DNA of 64,000 nt from Bradyrhizobium diazoefficiens (GTDB lineage Bacteria; Pseudomonadota; Alphaproteobacteria; Rhizobiales; Xanthobacteraceae): NCBI RefSeq assembly GCF_016616425.1, contig NZ_CP067101.1, positions 806,001 through 870,000 on the forward strand. Reading direction: 5' to 3'. Shown piece by piece: positions 36,537 to 45,237 of this stretch. The notes beneath the pieces were generated by a model. That model made no database searches. It had not been told where the DNA came from and was given only the letters and a program-made list of their open reading frames with translations. Numbering within the stretch: the stretch's first letter is position 1; each line of letters begins with the position of its first letter. A program made the position numbers and the translations under genes.

Positions 36537-37025
36537 CTACCTGCCGCGCAGCGACAGGCTTATGCGGGTGACGATGGCCGTCCCAAGCGCGCTCTTCGCT
36601 GGCCGGATAGTTGATCAGCACGCAATGCACCAGATGACCGGAAAAATTGCATCGGTCGTAGAACACCTTGTTGCCCCTGTAGCTGGAGACTGCGAAGAAC
36701 CGCGAGGTCACCCGCGTGTACTGAATGCGCGAAGGGGGATGCTTCTTCGCGAGGAATTCAGCAGGGGAATCGCTGGCGACATTGGGAGCAGCTTGAATCG
36801 TGAGATCGGCTCGGCCGTCGGAAGTCCTGAACCGCTGTCCGCGTCCGTCGGGTTTGCCTGCGTCCTCGGTGAAGATCGAAGCGGGAAAATCGACCGAGGT
36901 GCCGGTCTCCGGGATGGTGTATTCGTCCATCTGACAGGCTGCGCCAACGCGGCCGATGCCCATAACCCGAATGTCAACGAGAGGGCCGCGACCCCAGCCC
37001 TTACCGCTTTCTCCGATCTGCTCAT
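36537..37025 (-). pseudogene. Secreted hypothetical protein with two frameshifts
   Basis: ATG 37025 follows a perfect AGGAGG and begins a signal peptide (MSRSEKAVRAGVAALSL ... ASAALAQP). The mature part continues in another frame from about 36930 (DEYTIPETGTSVDFP, then FLAKKHPPSRIQY, CNFSGHLVHCVLINYP). A second shift at the GGCC of 36576-36579 leads to the natural end IVTRISLSLRGR. Corrected, it would be a ~160-aa periplasmic protein with two cysteines. Family not recognised. Confidence 0.65.
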
Positions 37026-37417
37026 AGCAGCCTCCTCTTTCCGGATCTCCGGCGCATGCGGGAAAAACGGCAAACGCCCGCGACGTTCCAAGACTCTCGG
37101 CGGACCGACTTGGCGCACGTTCATTTTTTGGCAACCGGGCACCGAAAGCTTGGGCTCACCCTGGAACTCTGAATATATCCGAACCTCTGCCGCCGGCCCG
37201 CGACAGACAAAATGCAGGGCAATATCGGAAGCAGAAATTGCAAAAAATCGTCGATGAGCTCGCGGAAGACTAGCGACGGACACTCATCATTCTCGTCGAC
37301 ATCGCGGTCGCGCTGCTGTCCGCAGGGTTGTTCGTCGACATCCGGAAGATTTGCGCCGCCTGACGCTCCCGGGACCCTCCTCGAGTGCGTGATGAAGGCT
37401 GGTTCGCCGATGCCGGG
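37026..37417. other. Intergenic, possible gene debris
   Basis: A plus-strand frame near 37160-37270 ends QKLQKIVDELAED and a hydrophobic stretch (LIILVDIAVALLSAGLF) follows in frame after the stop. Both look once-coding, but neither has a start. No intact gene. Confidence 0.4.
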
Positions 37418-37681
37418 TTAGATGGCCCGACGGCTTCGACCGGCGAACATGCCGTAGACGAACAGCACGATGATCGCGCCGACGACGGCACCGATCAGCC
37501 CGGCGCCTTCCCCTGGCCGGTACCAGCCCAGCGCCTGGCCGAGATAGGTCGCCACGAACGCACCCACGATCCCGAGGATCGTGGTCAGAATGAATCCCGA
37601 CGGCTCGTTGTCGCCGGGCATGATGAACTTCGCTATCACGCCTGCGACGAAGCCGATGATGATCGTCCAAATGATGCTCAT
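37418..37681 (-). CDS. GlsB/YeaQ/YmgE family stress-response membrane protein
   Basis: An 87-aa protein with three hydrophobic segments. The pattern IIIGFVAGVIAKFIMPGD, GFILTTILGIVGAFVA and GLIGAVVGAIIVLFVYG is diagnostic of the transglycosylase-associated (DUF1328-neighbouring) family. It is an inner-membrane protein of unknown biochemical role, usually induced by stress. Confidence 0.9.
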   Translation of the reverse strand: MSIIWTIIIGFVAGVIAKFIMPGDNEPSGFILTTILGIVGAFVATYLGQALGWYRPGEGAGLIGAVVGAIIVLFVYGMFAGRSRRAI

Positions 37682-37710
37682 GTCTCTCTCCAGTCGGTGA
37701 CGATCATTGA

Positions 37711-38169
37711 CTATGCCGCAGGAGCCGGAAGGCGTCCGTCGGGCGTATACTTGTCCACGGCTGTCGGAAGTTCGCGGGACAATCGGTCGAGAATCTCCTG
37801 CTGCGGCAGGCCGGTCTGCTGCTCCAGCTTTTGGAGCACGTCCGGACCGATTGCCTGCGGGAGTTCGGGCGGCGCGATCTCCCGGTTCGGGCCCTGAGCG
37901 ATCCAGGATTGGGCAGCCTCACCTTGGCCGTTCTGCCTGAAGTGCTCGAGCAACTCGCCGATCCCACCCTGGAGCAGCGAGCTCACGCCACCGCCGCCCA
38001 CCAAGCCGCCGAGATTGCCGAGCATACCGCTCAAGGCATCCTTGCCGCCGCCGGCGGGTTGGCCAGACGTCGCGTTGCGGAGCATGTCCGCCAGCTTGTC
38101 TCGATTCTGATAGCCGGCGATCGCGAGCATACCCAAAAGGGCGGTCATGGATGGCATTCCGCGGCTCAT
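37711..38169 (-). CDS. YidB-family protein (DUF937)
   Basis: A 152-aa protein from ATG 38169 ([20 protein letters not shown]). A Gly-rich centre ([19 protein letters not shown]) and the C-terminal [26 protein letters not shown] in pieces are characteristic of YidB. It lies upstream of the GlsB-like gene on the same strand, so the pair may be a stress operon. Confidence 0.85.
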   Translation of the reverse strand: MSRGMPSMTALLGMLAIAGYQNRDKLADMLRNATSGQPAGGGKDALSGMLGNLGGLVGGGGVSSLLQGGIGELLEHFRQNGQGEAAQSWIAQGPNREIAPPELPQAIGPDVLQKLEQQTGLPQQEILDRLSRELPTAVDKYTPDGRLPAPAA

Positions 38170-38339
38170 TTTGGGCTCCCGGTTGTTGTGCGAGTCGAAG
38201 CGCAGATGACGACTTCCGATGCAGCAACGCCGGGCCGTGCAGCGCGTTCCTGAACCGCTTGCAAGCGGACCGAGGTTCACGATCGTGCCGACTGGGGCCG
38301 CCGAGGAACCGCGCTAAGTTGTGCTCGTTGAACGGTCCA

Positions 38340-38603
38340 TGTCGATTCAATTGCTCCCTATGTCGGTAGCATCGCCGCTTTTCTCGCCTCGCTCTCCTAT
38401 CTCCCGCAGGTCCGGAAGGCGTGGCCGCGCGGATCCACGACGACCTTTCGCTTGGCATGCTCACTGCGCTCACCGCGGGACTCGGCCTCTGGACCGTCTA
38501 CGGCGCGCTTCAGGGCGACCGGGTCATCGTGCTGGCCAACGTAGTCGGCGCGACGCTCTCCGGCACCGTCCTTGGATGCAAGATACGGGACCTACTGGCC
38601 TGA
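38340..38603 (+). pseudogene. SemiSWEET-type sugar transporter, frameshifted
   Basis: One frame encodes the first helix (YVGSIAAFLASLSYLPQVRKAWPRGST), with the PQ motif. The remaining two helices (DDLSLGMLTALTAGLGLWTVYG and VLANVVGATLSGTVLG) are in another frame. The shift falls at about 38431-38445. The first frame also lacks a clean start. Joined, it would be a normal ~88-aa SemiSWEET with its three-helix bundle. Confidence 0.75.
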
Positions 38604-38709
38604 AGCCGACTTTAGAAACTCAGCAACAAGGCACCTGGTGAACCGCTATCGCGCGGACTTCGAGAGGAATGCAGCTCTCCGGCGACGATTGAAGTGCGGG
38701 AGAAAGTCG

Positions 38710-39858
38710 ATGACGGAAGCAGTAAAGACGGAAGCAGGAGCTGCCGATGGCAAATGGAGTATCGCAGCGGCGGTTGGGCTCATGGCGGTCGCTTTCTTTT
38801 GGGACCGGATCGCGCCGCCCGACTGCCAGCCTCGGCGGCGGGGCGACGAAGCGTTCCCGGAACGTCGAGAAGCCGAACGAGATGCCTCGCCTACGAGCCT
38901 GACGACGGAGGGCGGAGAGCGCGGGCGGTACGCGACGTCGCCCGCCGAGATCCCCGCGAGAGGATGGAAGGACATCCTTTGGAGTGTCTACCGCAATATC
39001 GGGGACCACCGCATTCTCGCCCTCGCCGCCGGGATGACCTACTACAGCATTCTCGCGATCTTTCCCGCAATCGCCGCCCTCGTCGCCATCTACGGGCTGT
39101 TCGCGGATCCCAGCAGCATCACCAGACACCTCGACGCGGTTTCCGGCTTCATTCCGGGCGGGGCTGTCGACGTCGCCCGAGACCAGCTGATGCGCGTTGC
39201 GACGAAGGGCGACCGGTCCCTGGGCTTCACGTTCGCAATCGGGCTTGCGATCTCGCTTTGGAGCGCGAACGCAGCGATGAAGTCGCTGTTTGACACCCTG
39301 AACATCGTCTACGGCGAGCAGGAAAAGCGCGGCTTCTTCAAGCTGAACGCGATGTCGCTAGGATTCACCGTCGGCGGAATCGCGTTCGTCCTGGTGGCGC
39401 TGGGCGGGGTCGTAGTCGTCCCCGTGGTGCTGCAGTACGTAGGCCTTTCGAACGCCGCCGATCTTCTCGTCCGGATCGGGCGCTGGCCGGCCCTCTTCGC
39501 GGCTCTGGCGCTCGCCCTCTCGTGCATCTATCGCTTCGGGCCAAGCCGGGAGGCACCTCGATGGGCGTGGATCACCTGGGGCAGCGCGGCCGCAACCCTG
39601 CTCTGGCTCGCGGCCTCTGGGTTGTTCTCCTTCTATGCCGCCAATTTCGGCACCTTCAACCAGACCTACGGATCCTTGGGAGCCATCATCGGCTTCATGA
39701 CTTGGCTCTGGATTTCCGCGATCGTGATCCTTCTGGGTGCCGAGCTAAACGCCGAGATGGAGCATCAAACGGCGCGCGACACCACGACCGGAAAGCCGAA
39801 GCCGCTGGGCGTACGGGGCGCCAAGATGGCTGACACGCTGGGTGCATCAAAGTCCTGA
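38710..39858 (+). CDS. YihY/BrkB family membrane protein
   Basis: A 382-aa protein from ATG 38710 (MTEAVKTEAG). An N-terminal helix and charged linker (~1-85) lead to the YihY core: WKDILWSVYRNIGDHRILALAAGMTYYSILAIFP in pieces, then about six hydrophobic segments with FNQTYGSLGAIIGFMTWLWIS near the end. It is an inner-membrane protein once misnamed ribonuclease BN; its real function is unclear. The longer upstream frame runs through the SemiSWEET remnant and is not used. Confidence 0.88.
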   Translation: MTEAVKTEAGAADGKWSIAAAVGLMAVAFFWDRIAPPDCQPRRRGDEAFPERREAERDASPTSLTTEGGERGRYATSPAEIPARGWKDILWSVYRNIGDHRILALAAGMTYYSILAIFPAIAALVAIYGLFADPSSITRHLDAVSGFIPGGAVDVARDQLMRVATKGDRSLGFTFAIGLAISLWSANAAMKSLFDTLNIVYGEQEKRGFFKLNAMSLGFTVGGIAFVLVALGGVVVVPVVLQYVGLSNAADLLVRIGRWPALFAALALALSCIYRFGPSREAPRWAWITWGSAAATLLWLAASGLFSFYAANFGTFNQTYGSLGAIIGFMTWLWISAIVILLGAELNAEMEHQTARDTTTGKPKPLGVRGAKMADTLGASKS

Positions 39859-39898
39859 GGCGCCGTCTGGCCAGCGGCGCCCACCGAGCGAGGCTCTT

Positions 39899-40143
39899 GT
39901 GATGAACATTTCCTGCAGATCCTCGTGCCGAACAAAACCGGCGACTGCGAGCCTGTATCCAAGGAATGGTTCGACGAGCCCCTCAAGGAACTCGCTGACC
40001 AAGTTCGGCGGCTGTCGTGATCGTCGAAGTGATGGCCCCCAAGATTGCACCCGAGTTCTGGCGCTCCCTGCGCGAGCGGCTCGAACGAGAATCGTCCGCA
40101 ACAAGAACTCATCATCGGCCCTCAGGAAGTCACCGCTCCGTGA
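39899..40143 (+). pseudogene. Remnant of a small hypothetical gene (deletion plus frameshift)
   Basis: Pieces of one protein are readable in successive frames: EHFLQILVPNKTGDCEP...SKEWFDEPLKEL, then KFGG, then VIVEVMAPKIAPEFWRSLRERLERE, then QELIIGPQEVTAP and stop. Relatives I recall have about 25 residues between the KFGG and EVM segments that are missing here. There is at least one extra base near 40000. Confidence 0.55.
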
Positions 40144-40197
40144 CGTCTTAGGCCCGGGGACGGCTCCCGGGAGCGCGCCAACGGAGGAGCGAGCCAG

Positions 40198-40362
40198 ATG
40201 ACTGAGGTGACCGATTACGTCAGCGTTGGCGCTCCGACCCATCAGTCGCCGCGGCAAGCTCCATCGCCGCTTCGACCTCGCGTTCTGGGTCGTGATCGCT
40301 GTGCATGCGCCGAATACCGATCGCGACAACGTAAACGACAGATGGCCAGACGCGCCCCGTAG
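40198..40362 (+). pseudogene. Decayed copy of the 33241-33489 family
   Basis: It starts MTEVTDYV like MTDVTYYV at 33241. The preceding ~40 bases (CCCGGGGACGGCT...) also match the end of the upstream UBA-like gene at 33200. Homology ends after about 12 codons and the rest is unrelated. Confidence 0.5.
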
Positions 40363-40479
40363 GAATCCGGAGCGGCGACAATGATCACGCCGCAAGGGAC
40401 GTGTCCTCATTGCGGCGAACGAGCTGGTTACCCCTCGCAGATGCGCGCTTTGGAGAAGCCGGCGCCCGGCCCCAGGCGA

Positions 40480-41394
40480 CTATCGTGCCTCCCCTTTCGC
40501 GTCCATACGCTCCACCAGATAGTCCACGAAGACGCGGACCCGAGCAGGCATGTTTGCCCCGCCGATGAAGACAGCGTGGAAGATTTCTTTGTCACCTGGA
40601 TTGAAGGATTGAAGGAGCGGGACAAGCCGGCCCTCCGCGATCGCGTCGCCAAGGCTGAAATCGCCGATGCGAGCGATACCGACACCATCGAGCGCCAACT
40701 GCGCCAGCGTCTCGCCGCTATTGGCTTCGATGGCTCCGCGCACCTTCAGCGCATAATCCGTTCCGTCTCGGCGGAATGGCCAAACCGGCTCGGCGCGGCG
40801 GAAGCCGAAGTTCAGGCAATTGTGGTTGTGCAGATCTTCCGGCGTTTCCGGAACGCCCCAGCGGGACAGGTAAGGGGGCGAGGCGACGATGGTGCGGCCA
40901 TTCTCGCTGAGCCGACGCGCGGTGAGCGCGCTGTCTGCCAAGGGGCCACCACGCACCGCCACGTCTGCCTGCCCGGCCGCGACATCGACGATCCCGTCGC
41001 TCAGGTTGATGTCGACCAAAATGTTCGGATAGCGCCGAACGAATTCCCCGAGCAGCGGGACGATGCAAAAGCGTCCGTGCGAGACCGCTGCGCTGACCCT
41101 GATGCGTCCGCGGGGCGAAGCCTGGTCGGCGATAGCCTCCTCGGCTTCATCCAGATCGGCCAGGATTCGGCGGCCGGCGCCGAGATACGCCTGGCCCTCC
41201 GCCGTAAGCGTGAGCGTGCGCGTCGTCCGCAACAGCAAGCGCGCGCCGAGCCGAGCTTCAATGCGGTCGAGCGTCCGGCTGACCGCCGACGGAGTGAGCG
41301 AGAGCCTGCGTCCCGCGGCTGAAAAGCTGCCACCGTCGGCAACGGCGCAAAACACCTCAAGCTCGCGAGCCCGGTCCACACTGCCGTTCGTCAT
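40480..41394 (-). CDS. LysR-family transcriptional regulator
   Basis: A 304-aa protein. The winged helix-turn-helix (ELEVFCAVADGGSFSAAGRRL, TPSAVSRTLDRIEARLGARLL) spans ~10-70; the ligand-binding domain starts near GRIRVSAAVSHG (~95). It is divergent from the hydrolase-cupin gene with a 99-bp intergenic region, the usual layout for a LysR regulator and its target. Confidence 0.88.
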   Translation of the reverse strand: MTNGSVDRARELEVFCAVADGGSFSAAGRRLSLTPSAVSRTLDRIEARLGARLLLRTTRTLTLTAEGQAYLGAGRRILADLDEAEEAIADQASPRGRIRVSAAVSHGRFCIVPLLGEFVRRYPNILVDINLSDGIVDVAAGQADVAVRGGPLADSALTARRLSENGRTIVASPPYLSRWGVPETPEDLHNHNCLNFGFRRAEPVWPFRRDGTDYALKVRGAIEANSGETLAQLALDGVGIARIGDFSLGDAIAEGRLVPLLQSFNPGDKEIFHAVFIGGANMPARVRVFVDYLVERMDAKGEAR

Positions 41395-41493
41395 CTTTGC
41401 TCCCGATGCAAATATCCTTGGCTCGAATGCAGGCTAATCGGCGCAAGGATCTCCGTCTACCTTTGCATCACAATCAACGCAGGAGATTGCCAC

Positions 41494-42864
41494 ATGCCCG
41501 CCTTCGCTGCCCTTCGCCGCCTCGCCCTTGCCGGAACCGCGTTCGCTACCGTGGCCGCCGCCGACCCCGCAGCGGCCGATCAGCCCAGGGATTTCCCAAA
41601 AAGCTTCCACACCGAAGAGATCGCGACCAATGGCACCACGCTGCATGTCCGGGTCGGCGGGACCGGCCCAGCGGTCGTGCTGCTGCACGGTTATGGCGAC
41701 ACTGGAGACATGTGGGCACCGCTGGCGGCCGAGCTTGCGGTGGACCACACCGTAGTCGTGCCGGATTTGCGCGGGCTCGGCCTTTCCGCACGCGCCGAGA
41801 CCGGCTTCGAGAAGGCCAACCAGGCCGAAGACATTGCTGGGGTGATGGACGCGGTGCATGTGGCGCGCGCCGATGTCGTCGCGCACGACATCGGCAACAT
41901 GGTTGCCTTTGCGCTGGCCTCGCGCCATGCGGACAGGGTGACCAAACTGGTGCTGATGGACGCGCCGGTGCCGGGCCTCGGCCCGTGGGACGAGGTTCTG
42001 AAGAGTCCGTTGCTCTGGCACTTCCGCTTCGGCGGCCCGGACATGGAGCGCCTGGTCGCCGGCCGCGAACGTATCTATCTCGACCGTTTCTGGAATGACT
42101 TCGCCGCGGACCCGGCGCGTTTCTCGGAAGCCGCTCGCGCGCATTATGCGGAGCTCTACGCTGCGCCGGGACGCATGCACGCGGGCTTCCGCCAGTTCGC
42201 CGCCTTTGATCAGGACGCGACCGATAACCGGGCCTGGCTCGCTGCGCACGGCAAGCTGAACATGCCGGTGCTGGCCGTCGCGGGCGCGGCCTCCTTCGGT
42301 CCGGTGATGGCGGTGGTGGCGCAGGCCGCGGCAACCGACGTGCAGGAGCGGATCATTCCTGGCTCCGGTCACTGGCTGATGGAAGAACAGCCCGCTGCCA
42401 CCGTGCAAGCGATCGAGGCCTTCCTCAACGGACGACCGTCGGCGGCAAAGGACGGTCACGTCGGGCAATCTGCTCTGTCGCTGGAGCAGACGCGGGCGAT
42501 GCCGCAATCCGGGGCGGGCGCCGGAACCTCCGGTGTGGGCGGCATCCGCACCGTGCTGCTCTACGGCGACCCGGCCAAGCCCGGTCCGTACACGCTCGAA
42601 ATTCACGTGCCGCCGAACACGGCGATTGCGCCGCACGCGCACCGGGACGACCGCTTCGCCACGGTGATCTCCGGCTCCTGGTACTTCGGCTATGGCGCCA
42701 GTGTCGGCGATGCATCTGTCAGGCCGCTGTCTGCGGGCGGCTTCTATACCGAGCCCGGCGGTGCCGCGCACTTTGCCTTCACGCGCTCAGAACCCGCGGT
42801 GGTGCGCCTTACCGGCATTGGACCCAGCGACACGACCTACGTCGCCGCGTCCGGATCGAACTGA
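41494..42864 (+). CDS. Alpha/beta hydrolase fused to a C-terminal cupin, exported
   Basis: A 456-aa protein. A likely signal peptide (LRRLALAGTAFATVAAADPAAA) ends near residue 28. The hydrolase domain (~30-315) has VVLLHGYGD, nucleophile elbow VVAHDIGNM (Asp, as in epoxide hydrolases and dehalogenases) and catalytic His in PGSGHWLMEEQ. A cupin domain (~350-450) has EIHVPPNTAIAPHAHRDDRF and GGFYTEPGGAAHFAF, with the His/Glu metal ligands. Each half is a familiar family, but the fusion is uncommon. It is regulated, by inference, by the divergent LysR gene. Confidence 0.85.
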   Translation: MPAFAALRRLALAGTAFATVAAADPAAADQPRDFPKSFHTEEIATNGTTLHVRVGGTGPAVVLLHGYGDTGDMWAPLAAELAVDHTVVVPDLRGLGLSARAETGFEKANQAEDIAGVMDAVHVARADVVAHDIGNMVAFALASRHADRVTKLVLMDAPVPGLGPWDEVLKSPLLWHFRFGGPDMERLVAGRERIYLDRFWNDFAADPARFSEAARAHYAELYAAPGRMHAGFRQFAAFDQDATDNRAWLAAHGKLNMPVLAVAGAASFGPVMAVVAQAAATDVQERIIPGSGHWLMEEQPAATVQAIEAFLNGRPSAAKDGHVGQSALSLEQTRAMPQSGAGAGTSGVGGIRTVLLYGDPAKPGPYTLEIHVPPNTAIAPHAHRDDRFATVISGSWYFGYGASVGDASVRPLSAGGFYTEPGGAAHFAFTRSEPAVVRLTGIGPSDTTYVAASGSN

Positions 42865-42899
42865 CCCAACCTTGCCCATGGAATGCACAGGAGCCTGCA

Positions 42900-43375
42900 A
42901 TGACGTCCTTTCCGACCGGCCGCGATCCGAAGACCGACCACCTTCTGACGCCGCACAATGCCGCGCTGGTGACCATCGACTATCAGCCGGTGCAAGTCGC
43001 TTCCATCCAATCGATGGAAAAGCGGTCCCTCGTGGCCAACATCACCGCGGTGGCGAAAACCGCTAAGCTTTTCGGCTGCCGACGGTGATCGCCTCCGTGA
43101 ACGTCGCGACCGGGCGCAACCAGCCGACCATTCACCAGATCTCCGAGGTTTTCCCGGACGACGCTCTGCGGGAAGGCTTCGAGGTCTATCCGGTGGTCGA
43201 CGCCGTCGGTGGGACTTCTCGGCCGGCGCATGAGGCGGGCTTGCTGCGCCTCGTCCAGGCTGGCGCCCAGCCCACGAGCTGGGTTCAGCTCATCTGCGAG
43301 CTGCAGCGCGACTGGAATCGGGCTGAAACCGTGCCCGGCTTCTCCGAGATCCTCTTCTCGGTCAAGGGACACTGA
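42900..43375 (+). pseudogene. Isochorismatase-family hydrolase, frameshifted and internally deleted
   Basis: The first frame encodes AALVTIDYQPVQVASIQSM with the catalytic Asp. After AKLFG it stops; adding one base at 43074-43076 continues as LPTVIASVNVATGRN. The later part ALREGFEVYPVVDAVGGTS, AHEAGLLRLVQAGAQ, WVQLICELQRDW is normal. Between ISEVFPD and ALREGFEV about 45 residues of the usual fold are absent, including the segment that carries the nucleophilic Cys. It cannot be active even if the frameshift is an error. Confidence 0.75.
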
Positions 43376-43377
43376 AC

Positions 43378-44004
43378 ATGACAAACGGGACCGTGGATGA
43401 AGCAATCGACCGAATCAAGGCGACGCAGCCGCCGGTCGTCTTCATCCACGGCCTGTGGCTGAGGCCCAGCTCGTGGGACCGGTGGGTCGAGATGTTCCAG
43501 GCGGCAGGCTATGCCGCGCTCGCGCCGGCTTGGCCGGCGCAGGTAGGGGGTGCCGCAGCGCCCGAGACCATCGGCGAGGTCGTCGCGCATTTCGCCCGCA
43601 TCGCTGAGGCGCAGAGCCGGCGCCCTGCCATCATCGGCCATTCGTTCGGCGGGCTGATCGCGCAGGCCTTGGCGGGCCATGGGCTGTCGGCCGCGACGGT
43701 GGCGATCGACCCCGCACCCTTGCGCGGAGTCTTGCCTATGGCCGCCGCCAATCTCAATCCCTGGATTGAGGCTCGCCTCAACACCGAAGCAGCGCAACGT
43801 GGTCCGCTGCTGGTAATCTCCGGCGAGCGAGACAACACCGTCCAAACCTCAGCGGCGCGCGCCGCCTATGAACAGCAGAAGAGAAACGGAGAGGCCATCA
43901 CCGAGTTCGTCCAACTTCCTGGCCGCGACCACTCGCTGACGATCGACCGCGGGTGGCGGGAGGTGGCGGAGACCGCGCTGACATTCGTGCGACGCTTTTA
44001 TTAA
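43378..44004 (+). CDS. Alpha/beta hydrolase lacking its lid region
   Basis: A 208-aa protein; relatives are ~270-280 aa. The core is present: VVFIHGLWLRPSSWDRW, nucleophile elbow IIGHSFGGLIA (Ser ~86), LLVISGERDNTV (acid) and RDHSLTIDRGW (His). After APLRGVLP the sequence jumps straight to AANLNPW, so some 65-70 residues that form the cap in relatives are missing in frame. It starts 2 nt after the isochorismatase remnant. Fold and activity are doubtful. Confidence 0.7.
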   Translation: MTNGTVDEAIDRIKATQPPVVFIHGLWLRPSSWDRWVEMFQAAGYAALAPAWPAQVGGAAAPETIGEVVAHFARIAEAQSRRPAIIGHSFGGLIAQALAGHGLSAATVAIDPAPLRGVLPMAAANLNPWIEARLNTEAAQRGPLLVISGERDNTVQTSAARAAYEQQKRNGEAITEFVQLPGRDHSLTIDRGWREVAETALTFVRRFY

Positions 44005-44137
44005 GCGCTTCACACCTGGATATAAGCTGTTACGTCTCAGCCGATTGAAGTCCTAGTCGTTGCGGAGCGCGCTGTTTGGCGCCGCCAAGGACACCAACCT
44101 TGGCGACAGTGCCGCCGGGATACTTCAGGCGGACTTC

Positions 44138-44410
44138 TCACTCGTCGCTTGTACCGGGCGCATCTCTCGGCTCGAGCAGATTCAGTGCCGTCTCGATCTG
44201 GGCGAGCAGCGCGTCGATTTCCTCTCGCTCGTTCGGCCCAGGATCGCTCTCCAGTCGCTCCAGGAGCGCCTGCTTCCGCGCGAACAGCTTTGCGACCGTC
44301 GAGATCGCTCCTCCCTTTTCATCTACCAACGAATTGGTGTGCCCACGACAAACTTGCCAGTCCTGGCTCTGCGAGGCCCGGTCCCTGCCCGGACCGATTT
44401 CCCGGGCCAC
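44138..44410 (-). CDS. Hypothetical helical protein
   Basis: About 90 aa if started at GTG 44410; the start is uncertain. The C-terminal part (EKGGAISTVAKLFARKQALLERLESDPGPNEREEI in pieces) is a helical hairpin ending TALNLLEPRDAPGTSDE. It follows the zinc-ribbon gene at 44443-44592 on the same strand. Function unknown. Confidence 0.45.
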   Translation of the reverse strand: MAREIGPGRDRASQSQDWQVCRGHTNSLVDEKGGAISTVAKLFARKQALLERLESDPGPNEREEIDALLAQIETALNLLEPRDAPGTSDE

Positions 44411-44442
44411 TATTTCGCCGGCGGCCGCAACAGGCCCTCCAC

Positions 44443-44592
44443 CTACTTCCGGGCGGCGGGATCGTGCAGCGGATCGTCGTCGCAGTCGGGGCAGACGTAG
44501 CGCTCCACGCTTCTGGCGGCGTCGTCGTGGACAAGCTTCATCGGCCGCCCACAGTGCGGGCATGGCTTCCGAATCGGATGCAGCAGCGACAT
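44443..44592 (-). CDS. Small zinc-ribbon protein
   Basis: A 49-aa protein from ATG 44592: MSLLHPIRKPCPHCGRPM with a first CxxC pair, then RYVCPDCDDDPLHD with a second. Two CxxC knuckles ~20 residues apart indicate one zinc site. Function unknown. Confidence 0.6.
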   Translation of the reverse strand: MSLLHPIRKPCPHCGRPMKLVHDDAARSVERYVCPDCDDDPLHDPAARK

Positions 44593-44710
44593 CTGGCTTC
44601 CCCTGCCGCGTTTAGACTATTCCCGGTCGCTGCGCCGACGCACGCGAGCTCTTGACGCGAACCGCGCCACCCAATCAAATCCAGCTTCGGTGATGTTGTG
44701 GGGTGGCGTC

Positions 44711-44908
44711 ATGGAAGAGTTCTACAGCGGCTTCGCGCAGCGGGCGCGCGATCTGGCGGAGAAGGCGGACCCGTTCACACGAAGACGGCTGCTCGATTTG
44801 GCCAAAAGGTACGACGCCAAGGGCAAACCAGGCGGCAGCGCCCGGCCGCTGCCGCCGCCGCGCACCACGCCGCCGGCGACACTCTTCGCCGGACCGGGCG
44901 AGGCATGA
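44711..44908 (+). CDS. Hypothetical protein, paralogue of 33865-34077
   Basis: A 65-aa protein from ATG 44711 (MEEFYSGFAQRARDLAEKADP). The 20-residue core beginning EKADPFTRRR is identical to the gene at 33865. The tail is Pro-rich and ends LFAGPGEA. Confidence 0.65.
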   Translation: MEEFYSGFAQRARDLAEKADPFTRRRLLDLAKRYDAKGKPGGSARPLPPPRTTPPATLFAGPGEA

Positions 44909-45237
44909 GGAAAGTCGGTTCCGCAGCAATGGCGCGGGGCACCAGCCGGCACGCGCGACCGAACCCGTCGCAGGATCCTTCATGGCCGCTGCAGGAAGTG
45001 CGGCGGCAAGGGACACTGGCGGGAAGCGTCCTCATGGTCGCCCAGATTCCCGGCGCCACTCGGCGATCTTGATGCTGTCGGAGGGACCAGCGGCGCCGGG
45101 CCTCTGAACCGTGCACATCTGACCGACATCGCAAATGATTCCGACCAACGGAGGCGCTGCGCCTTCGTTCCGAGCGACCGCGAATGTTGTCTGGCGCCGC
45201 TTCACGGAACGAATCGCCCTTGAGACGTTGAGTCCGC
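44909..45237. other. Intergenic upstream of ligD
   Basis: No gene is supported. One frame shows CRKCGGKGHW, which resembles a short zinc-binding motif, but it has neither a start nor a conserved surrounding. The ligD promoter should lie here. Confidence 0.45.
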
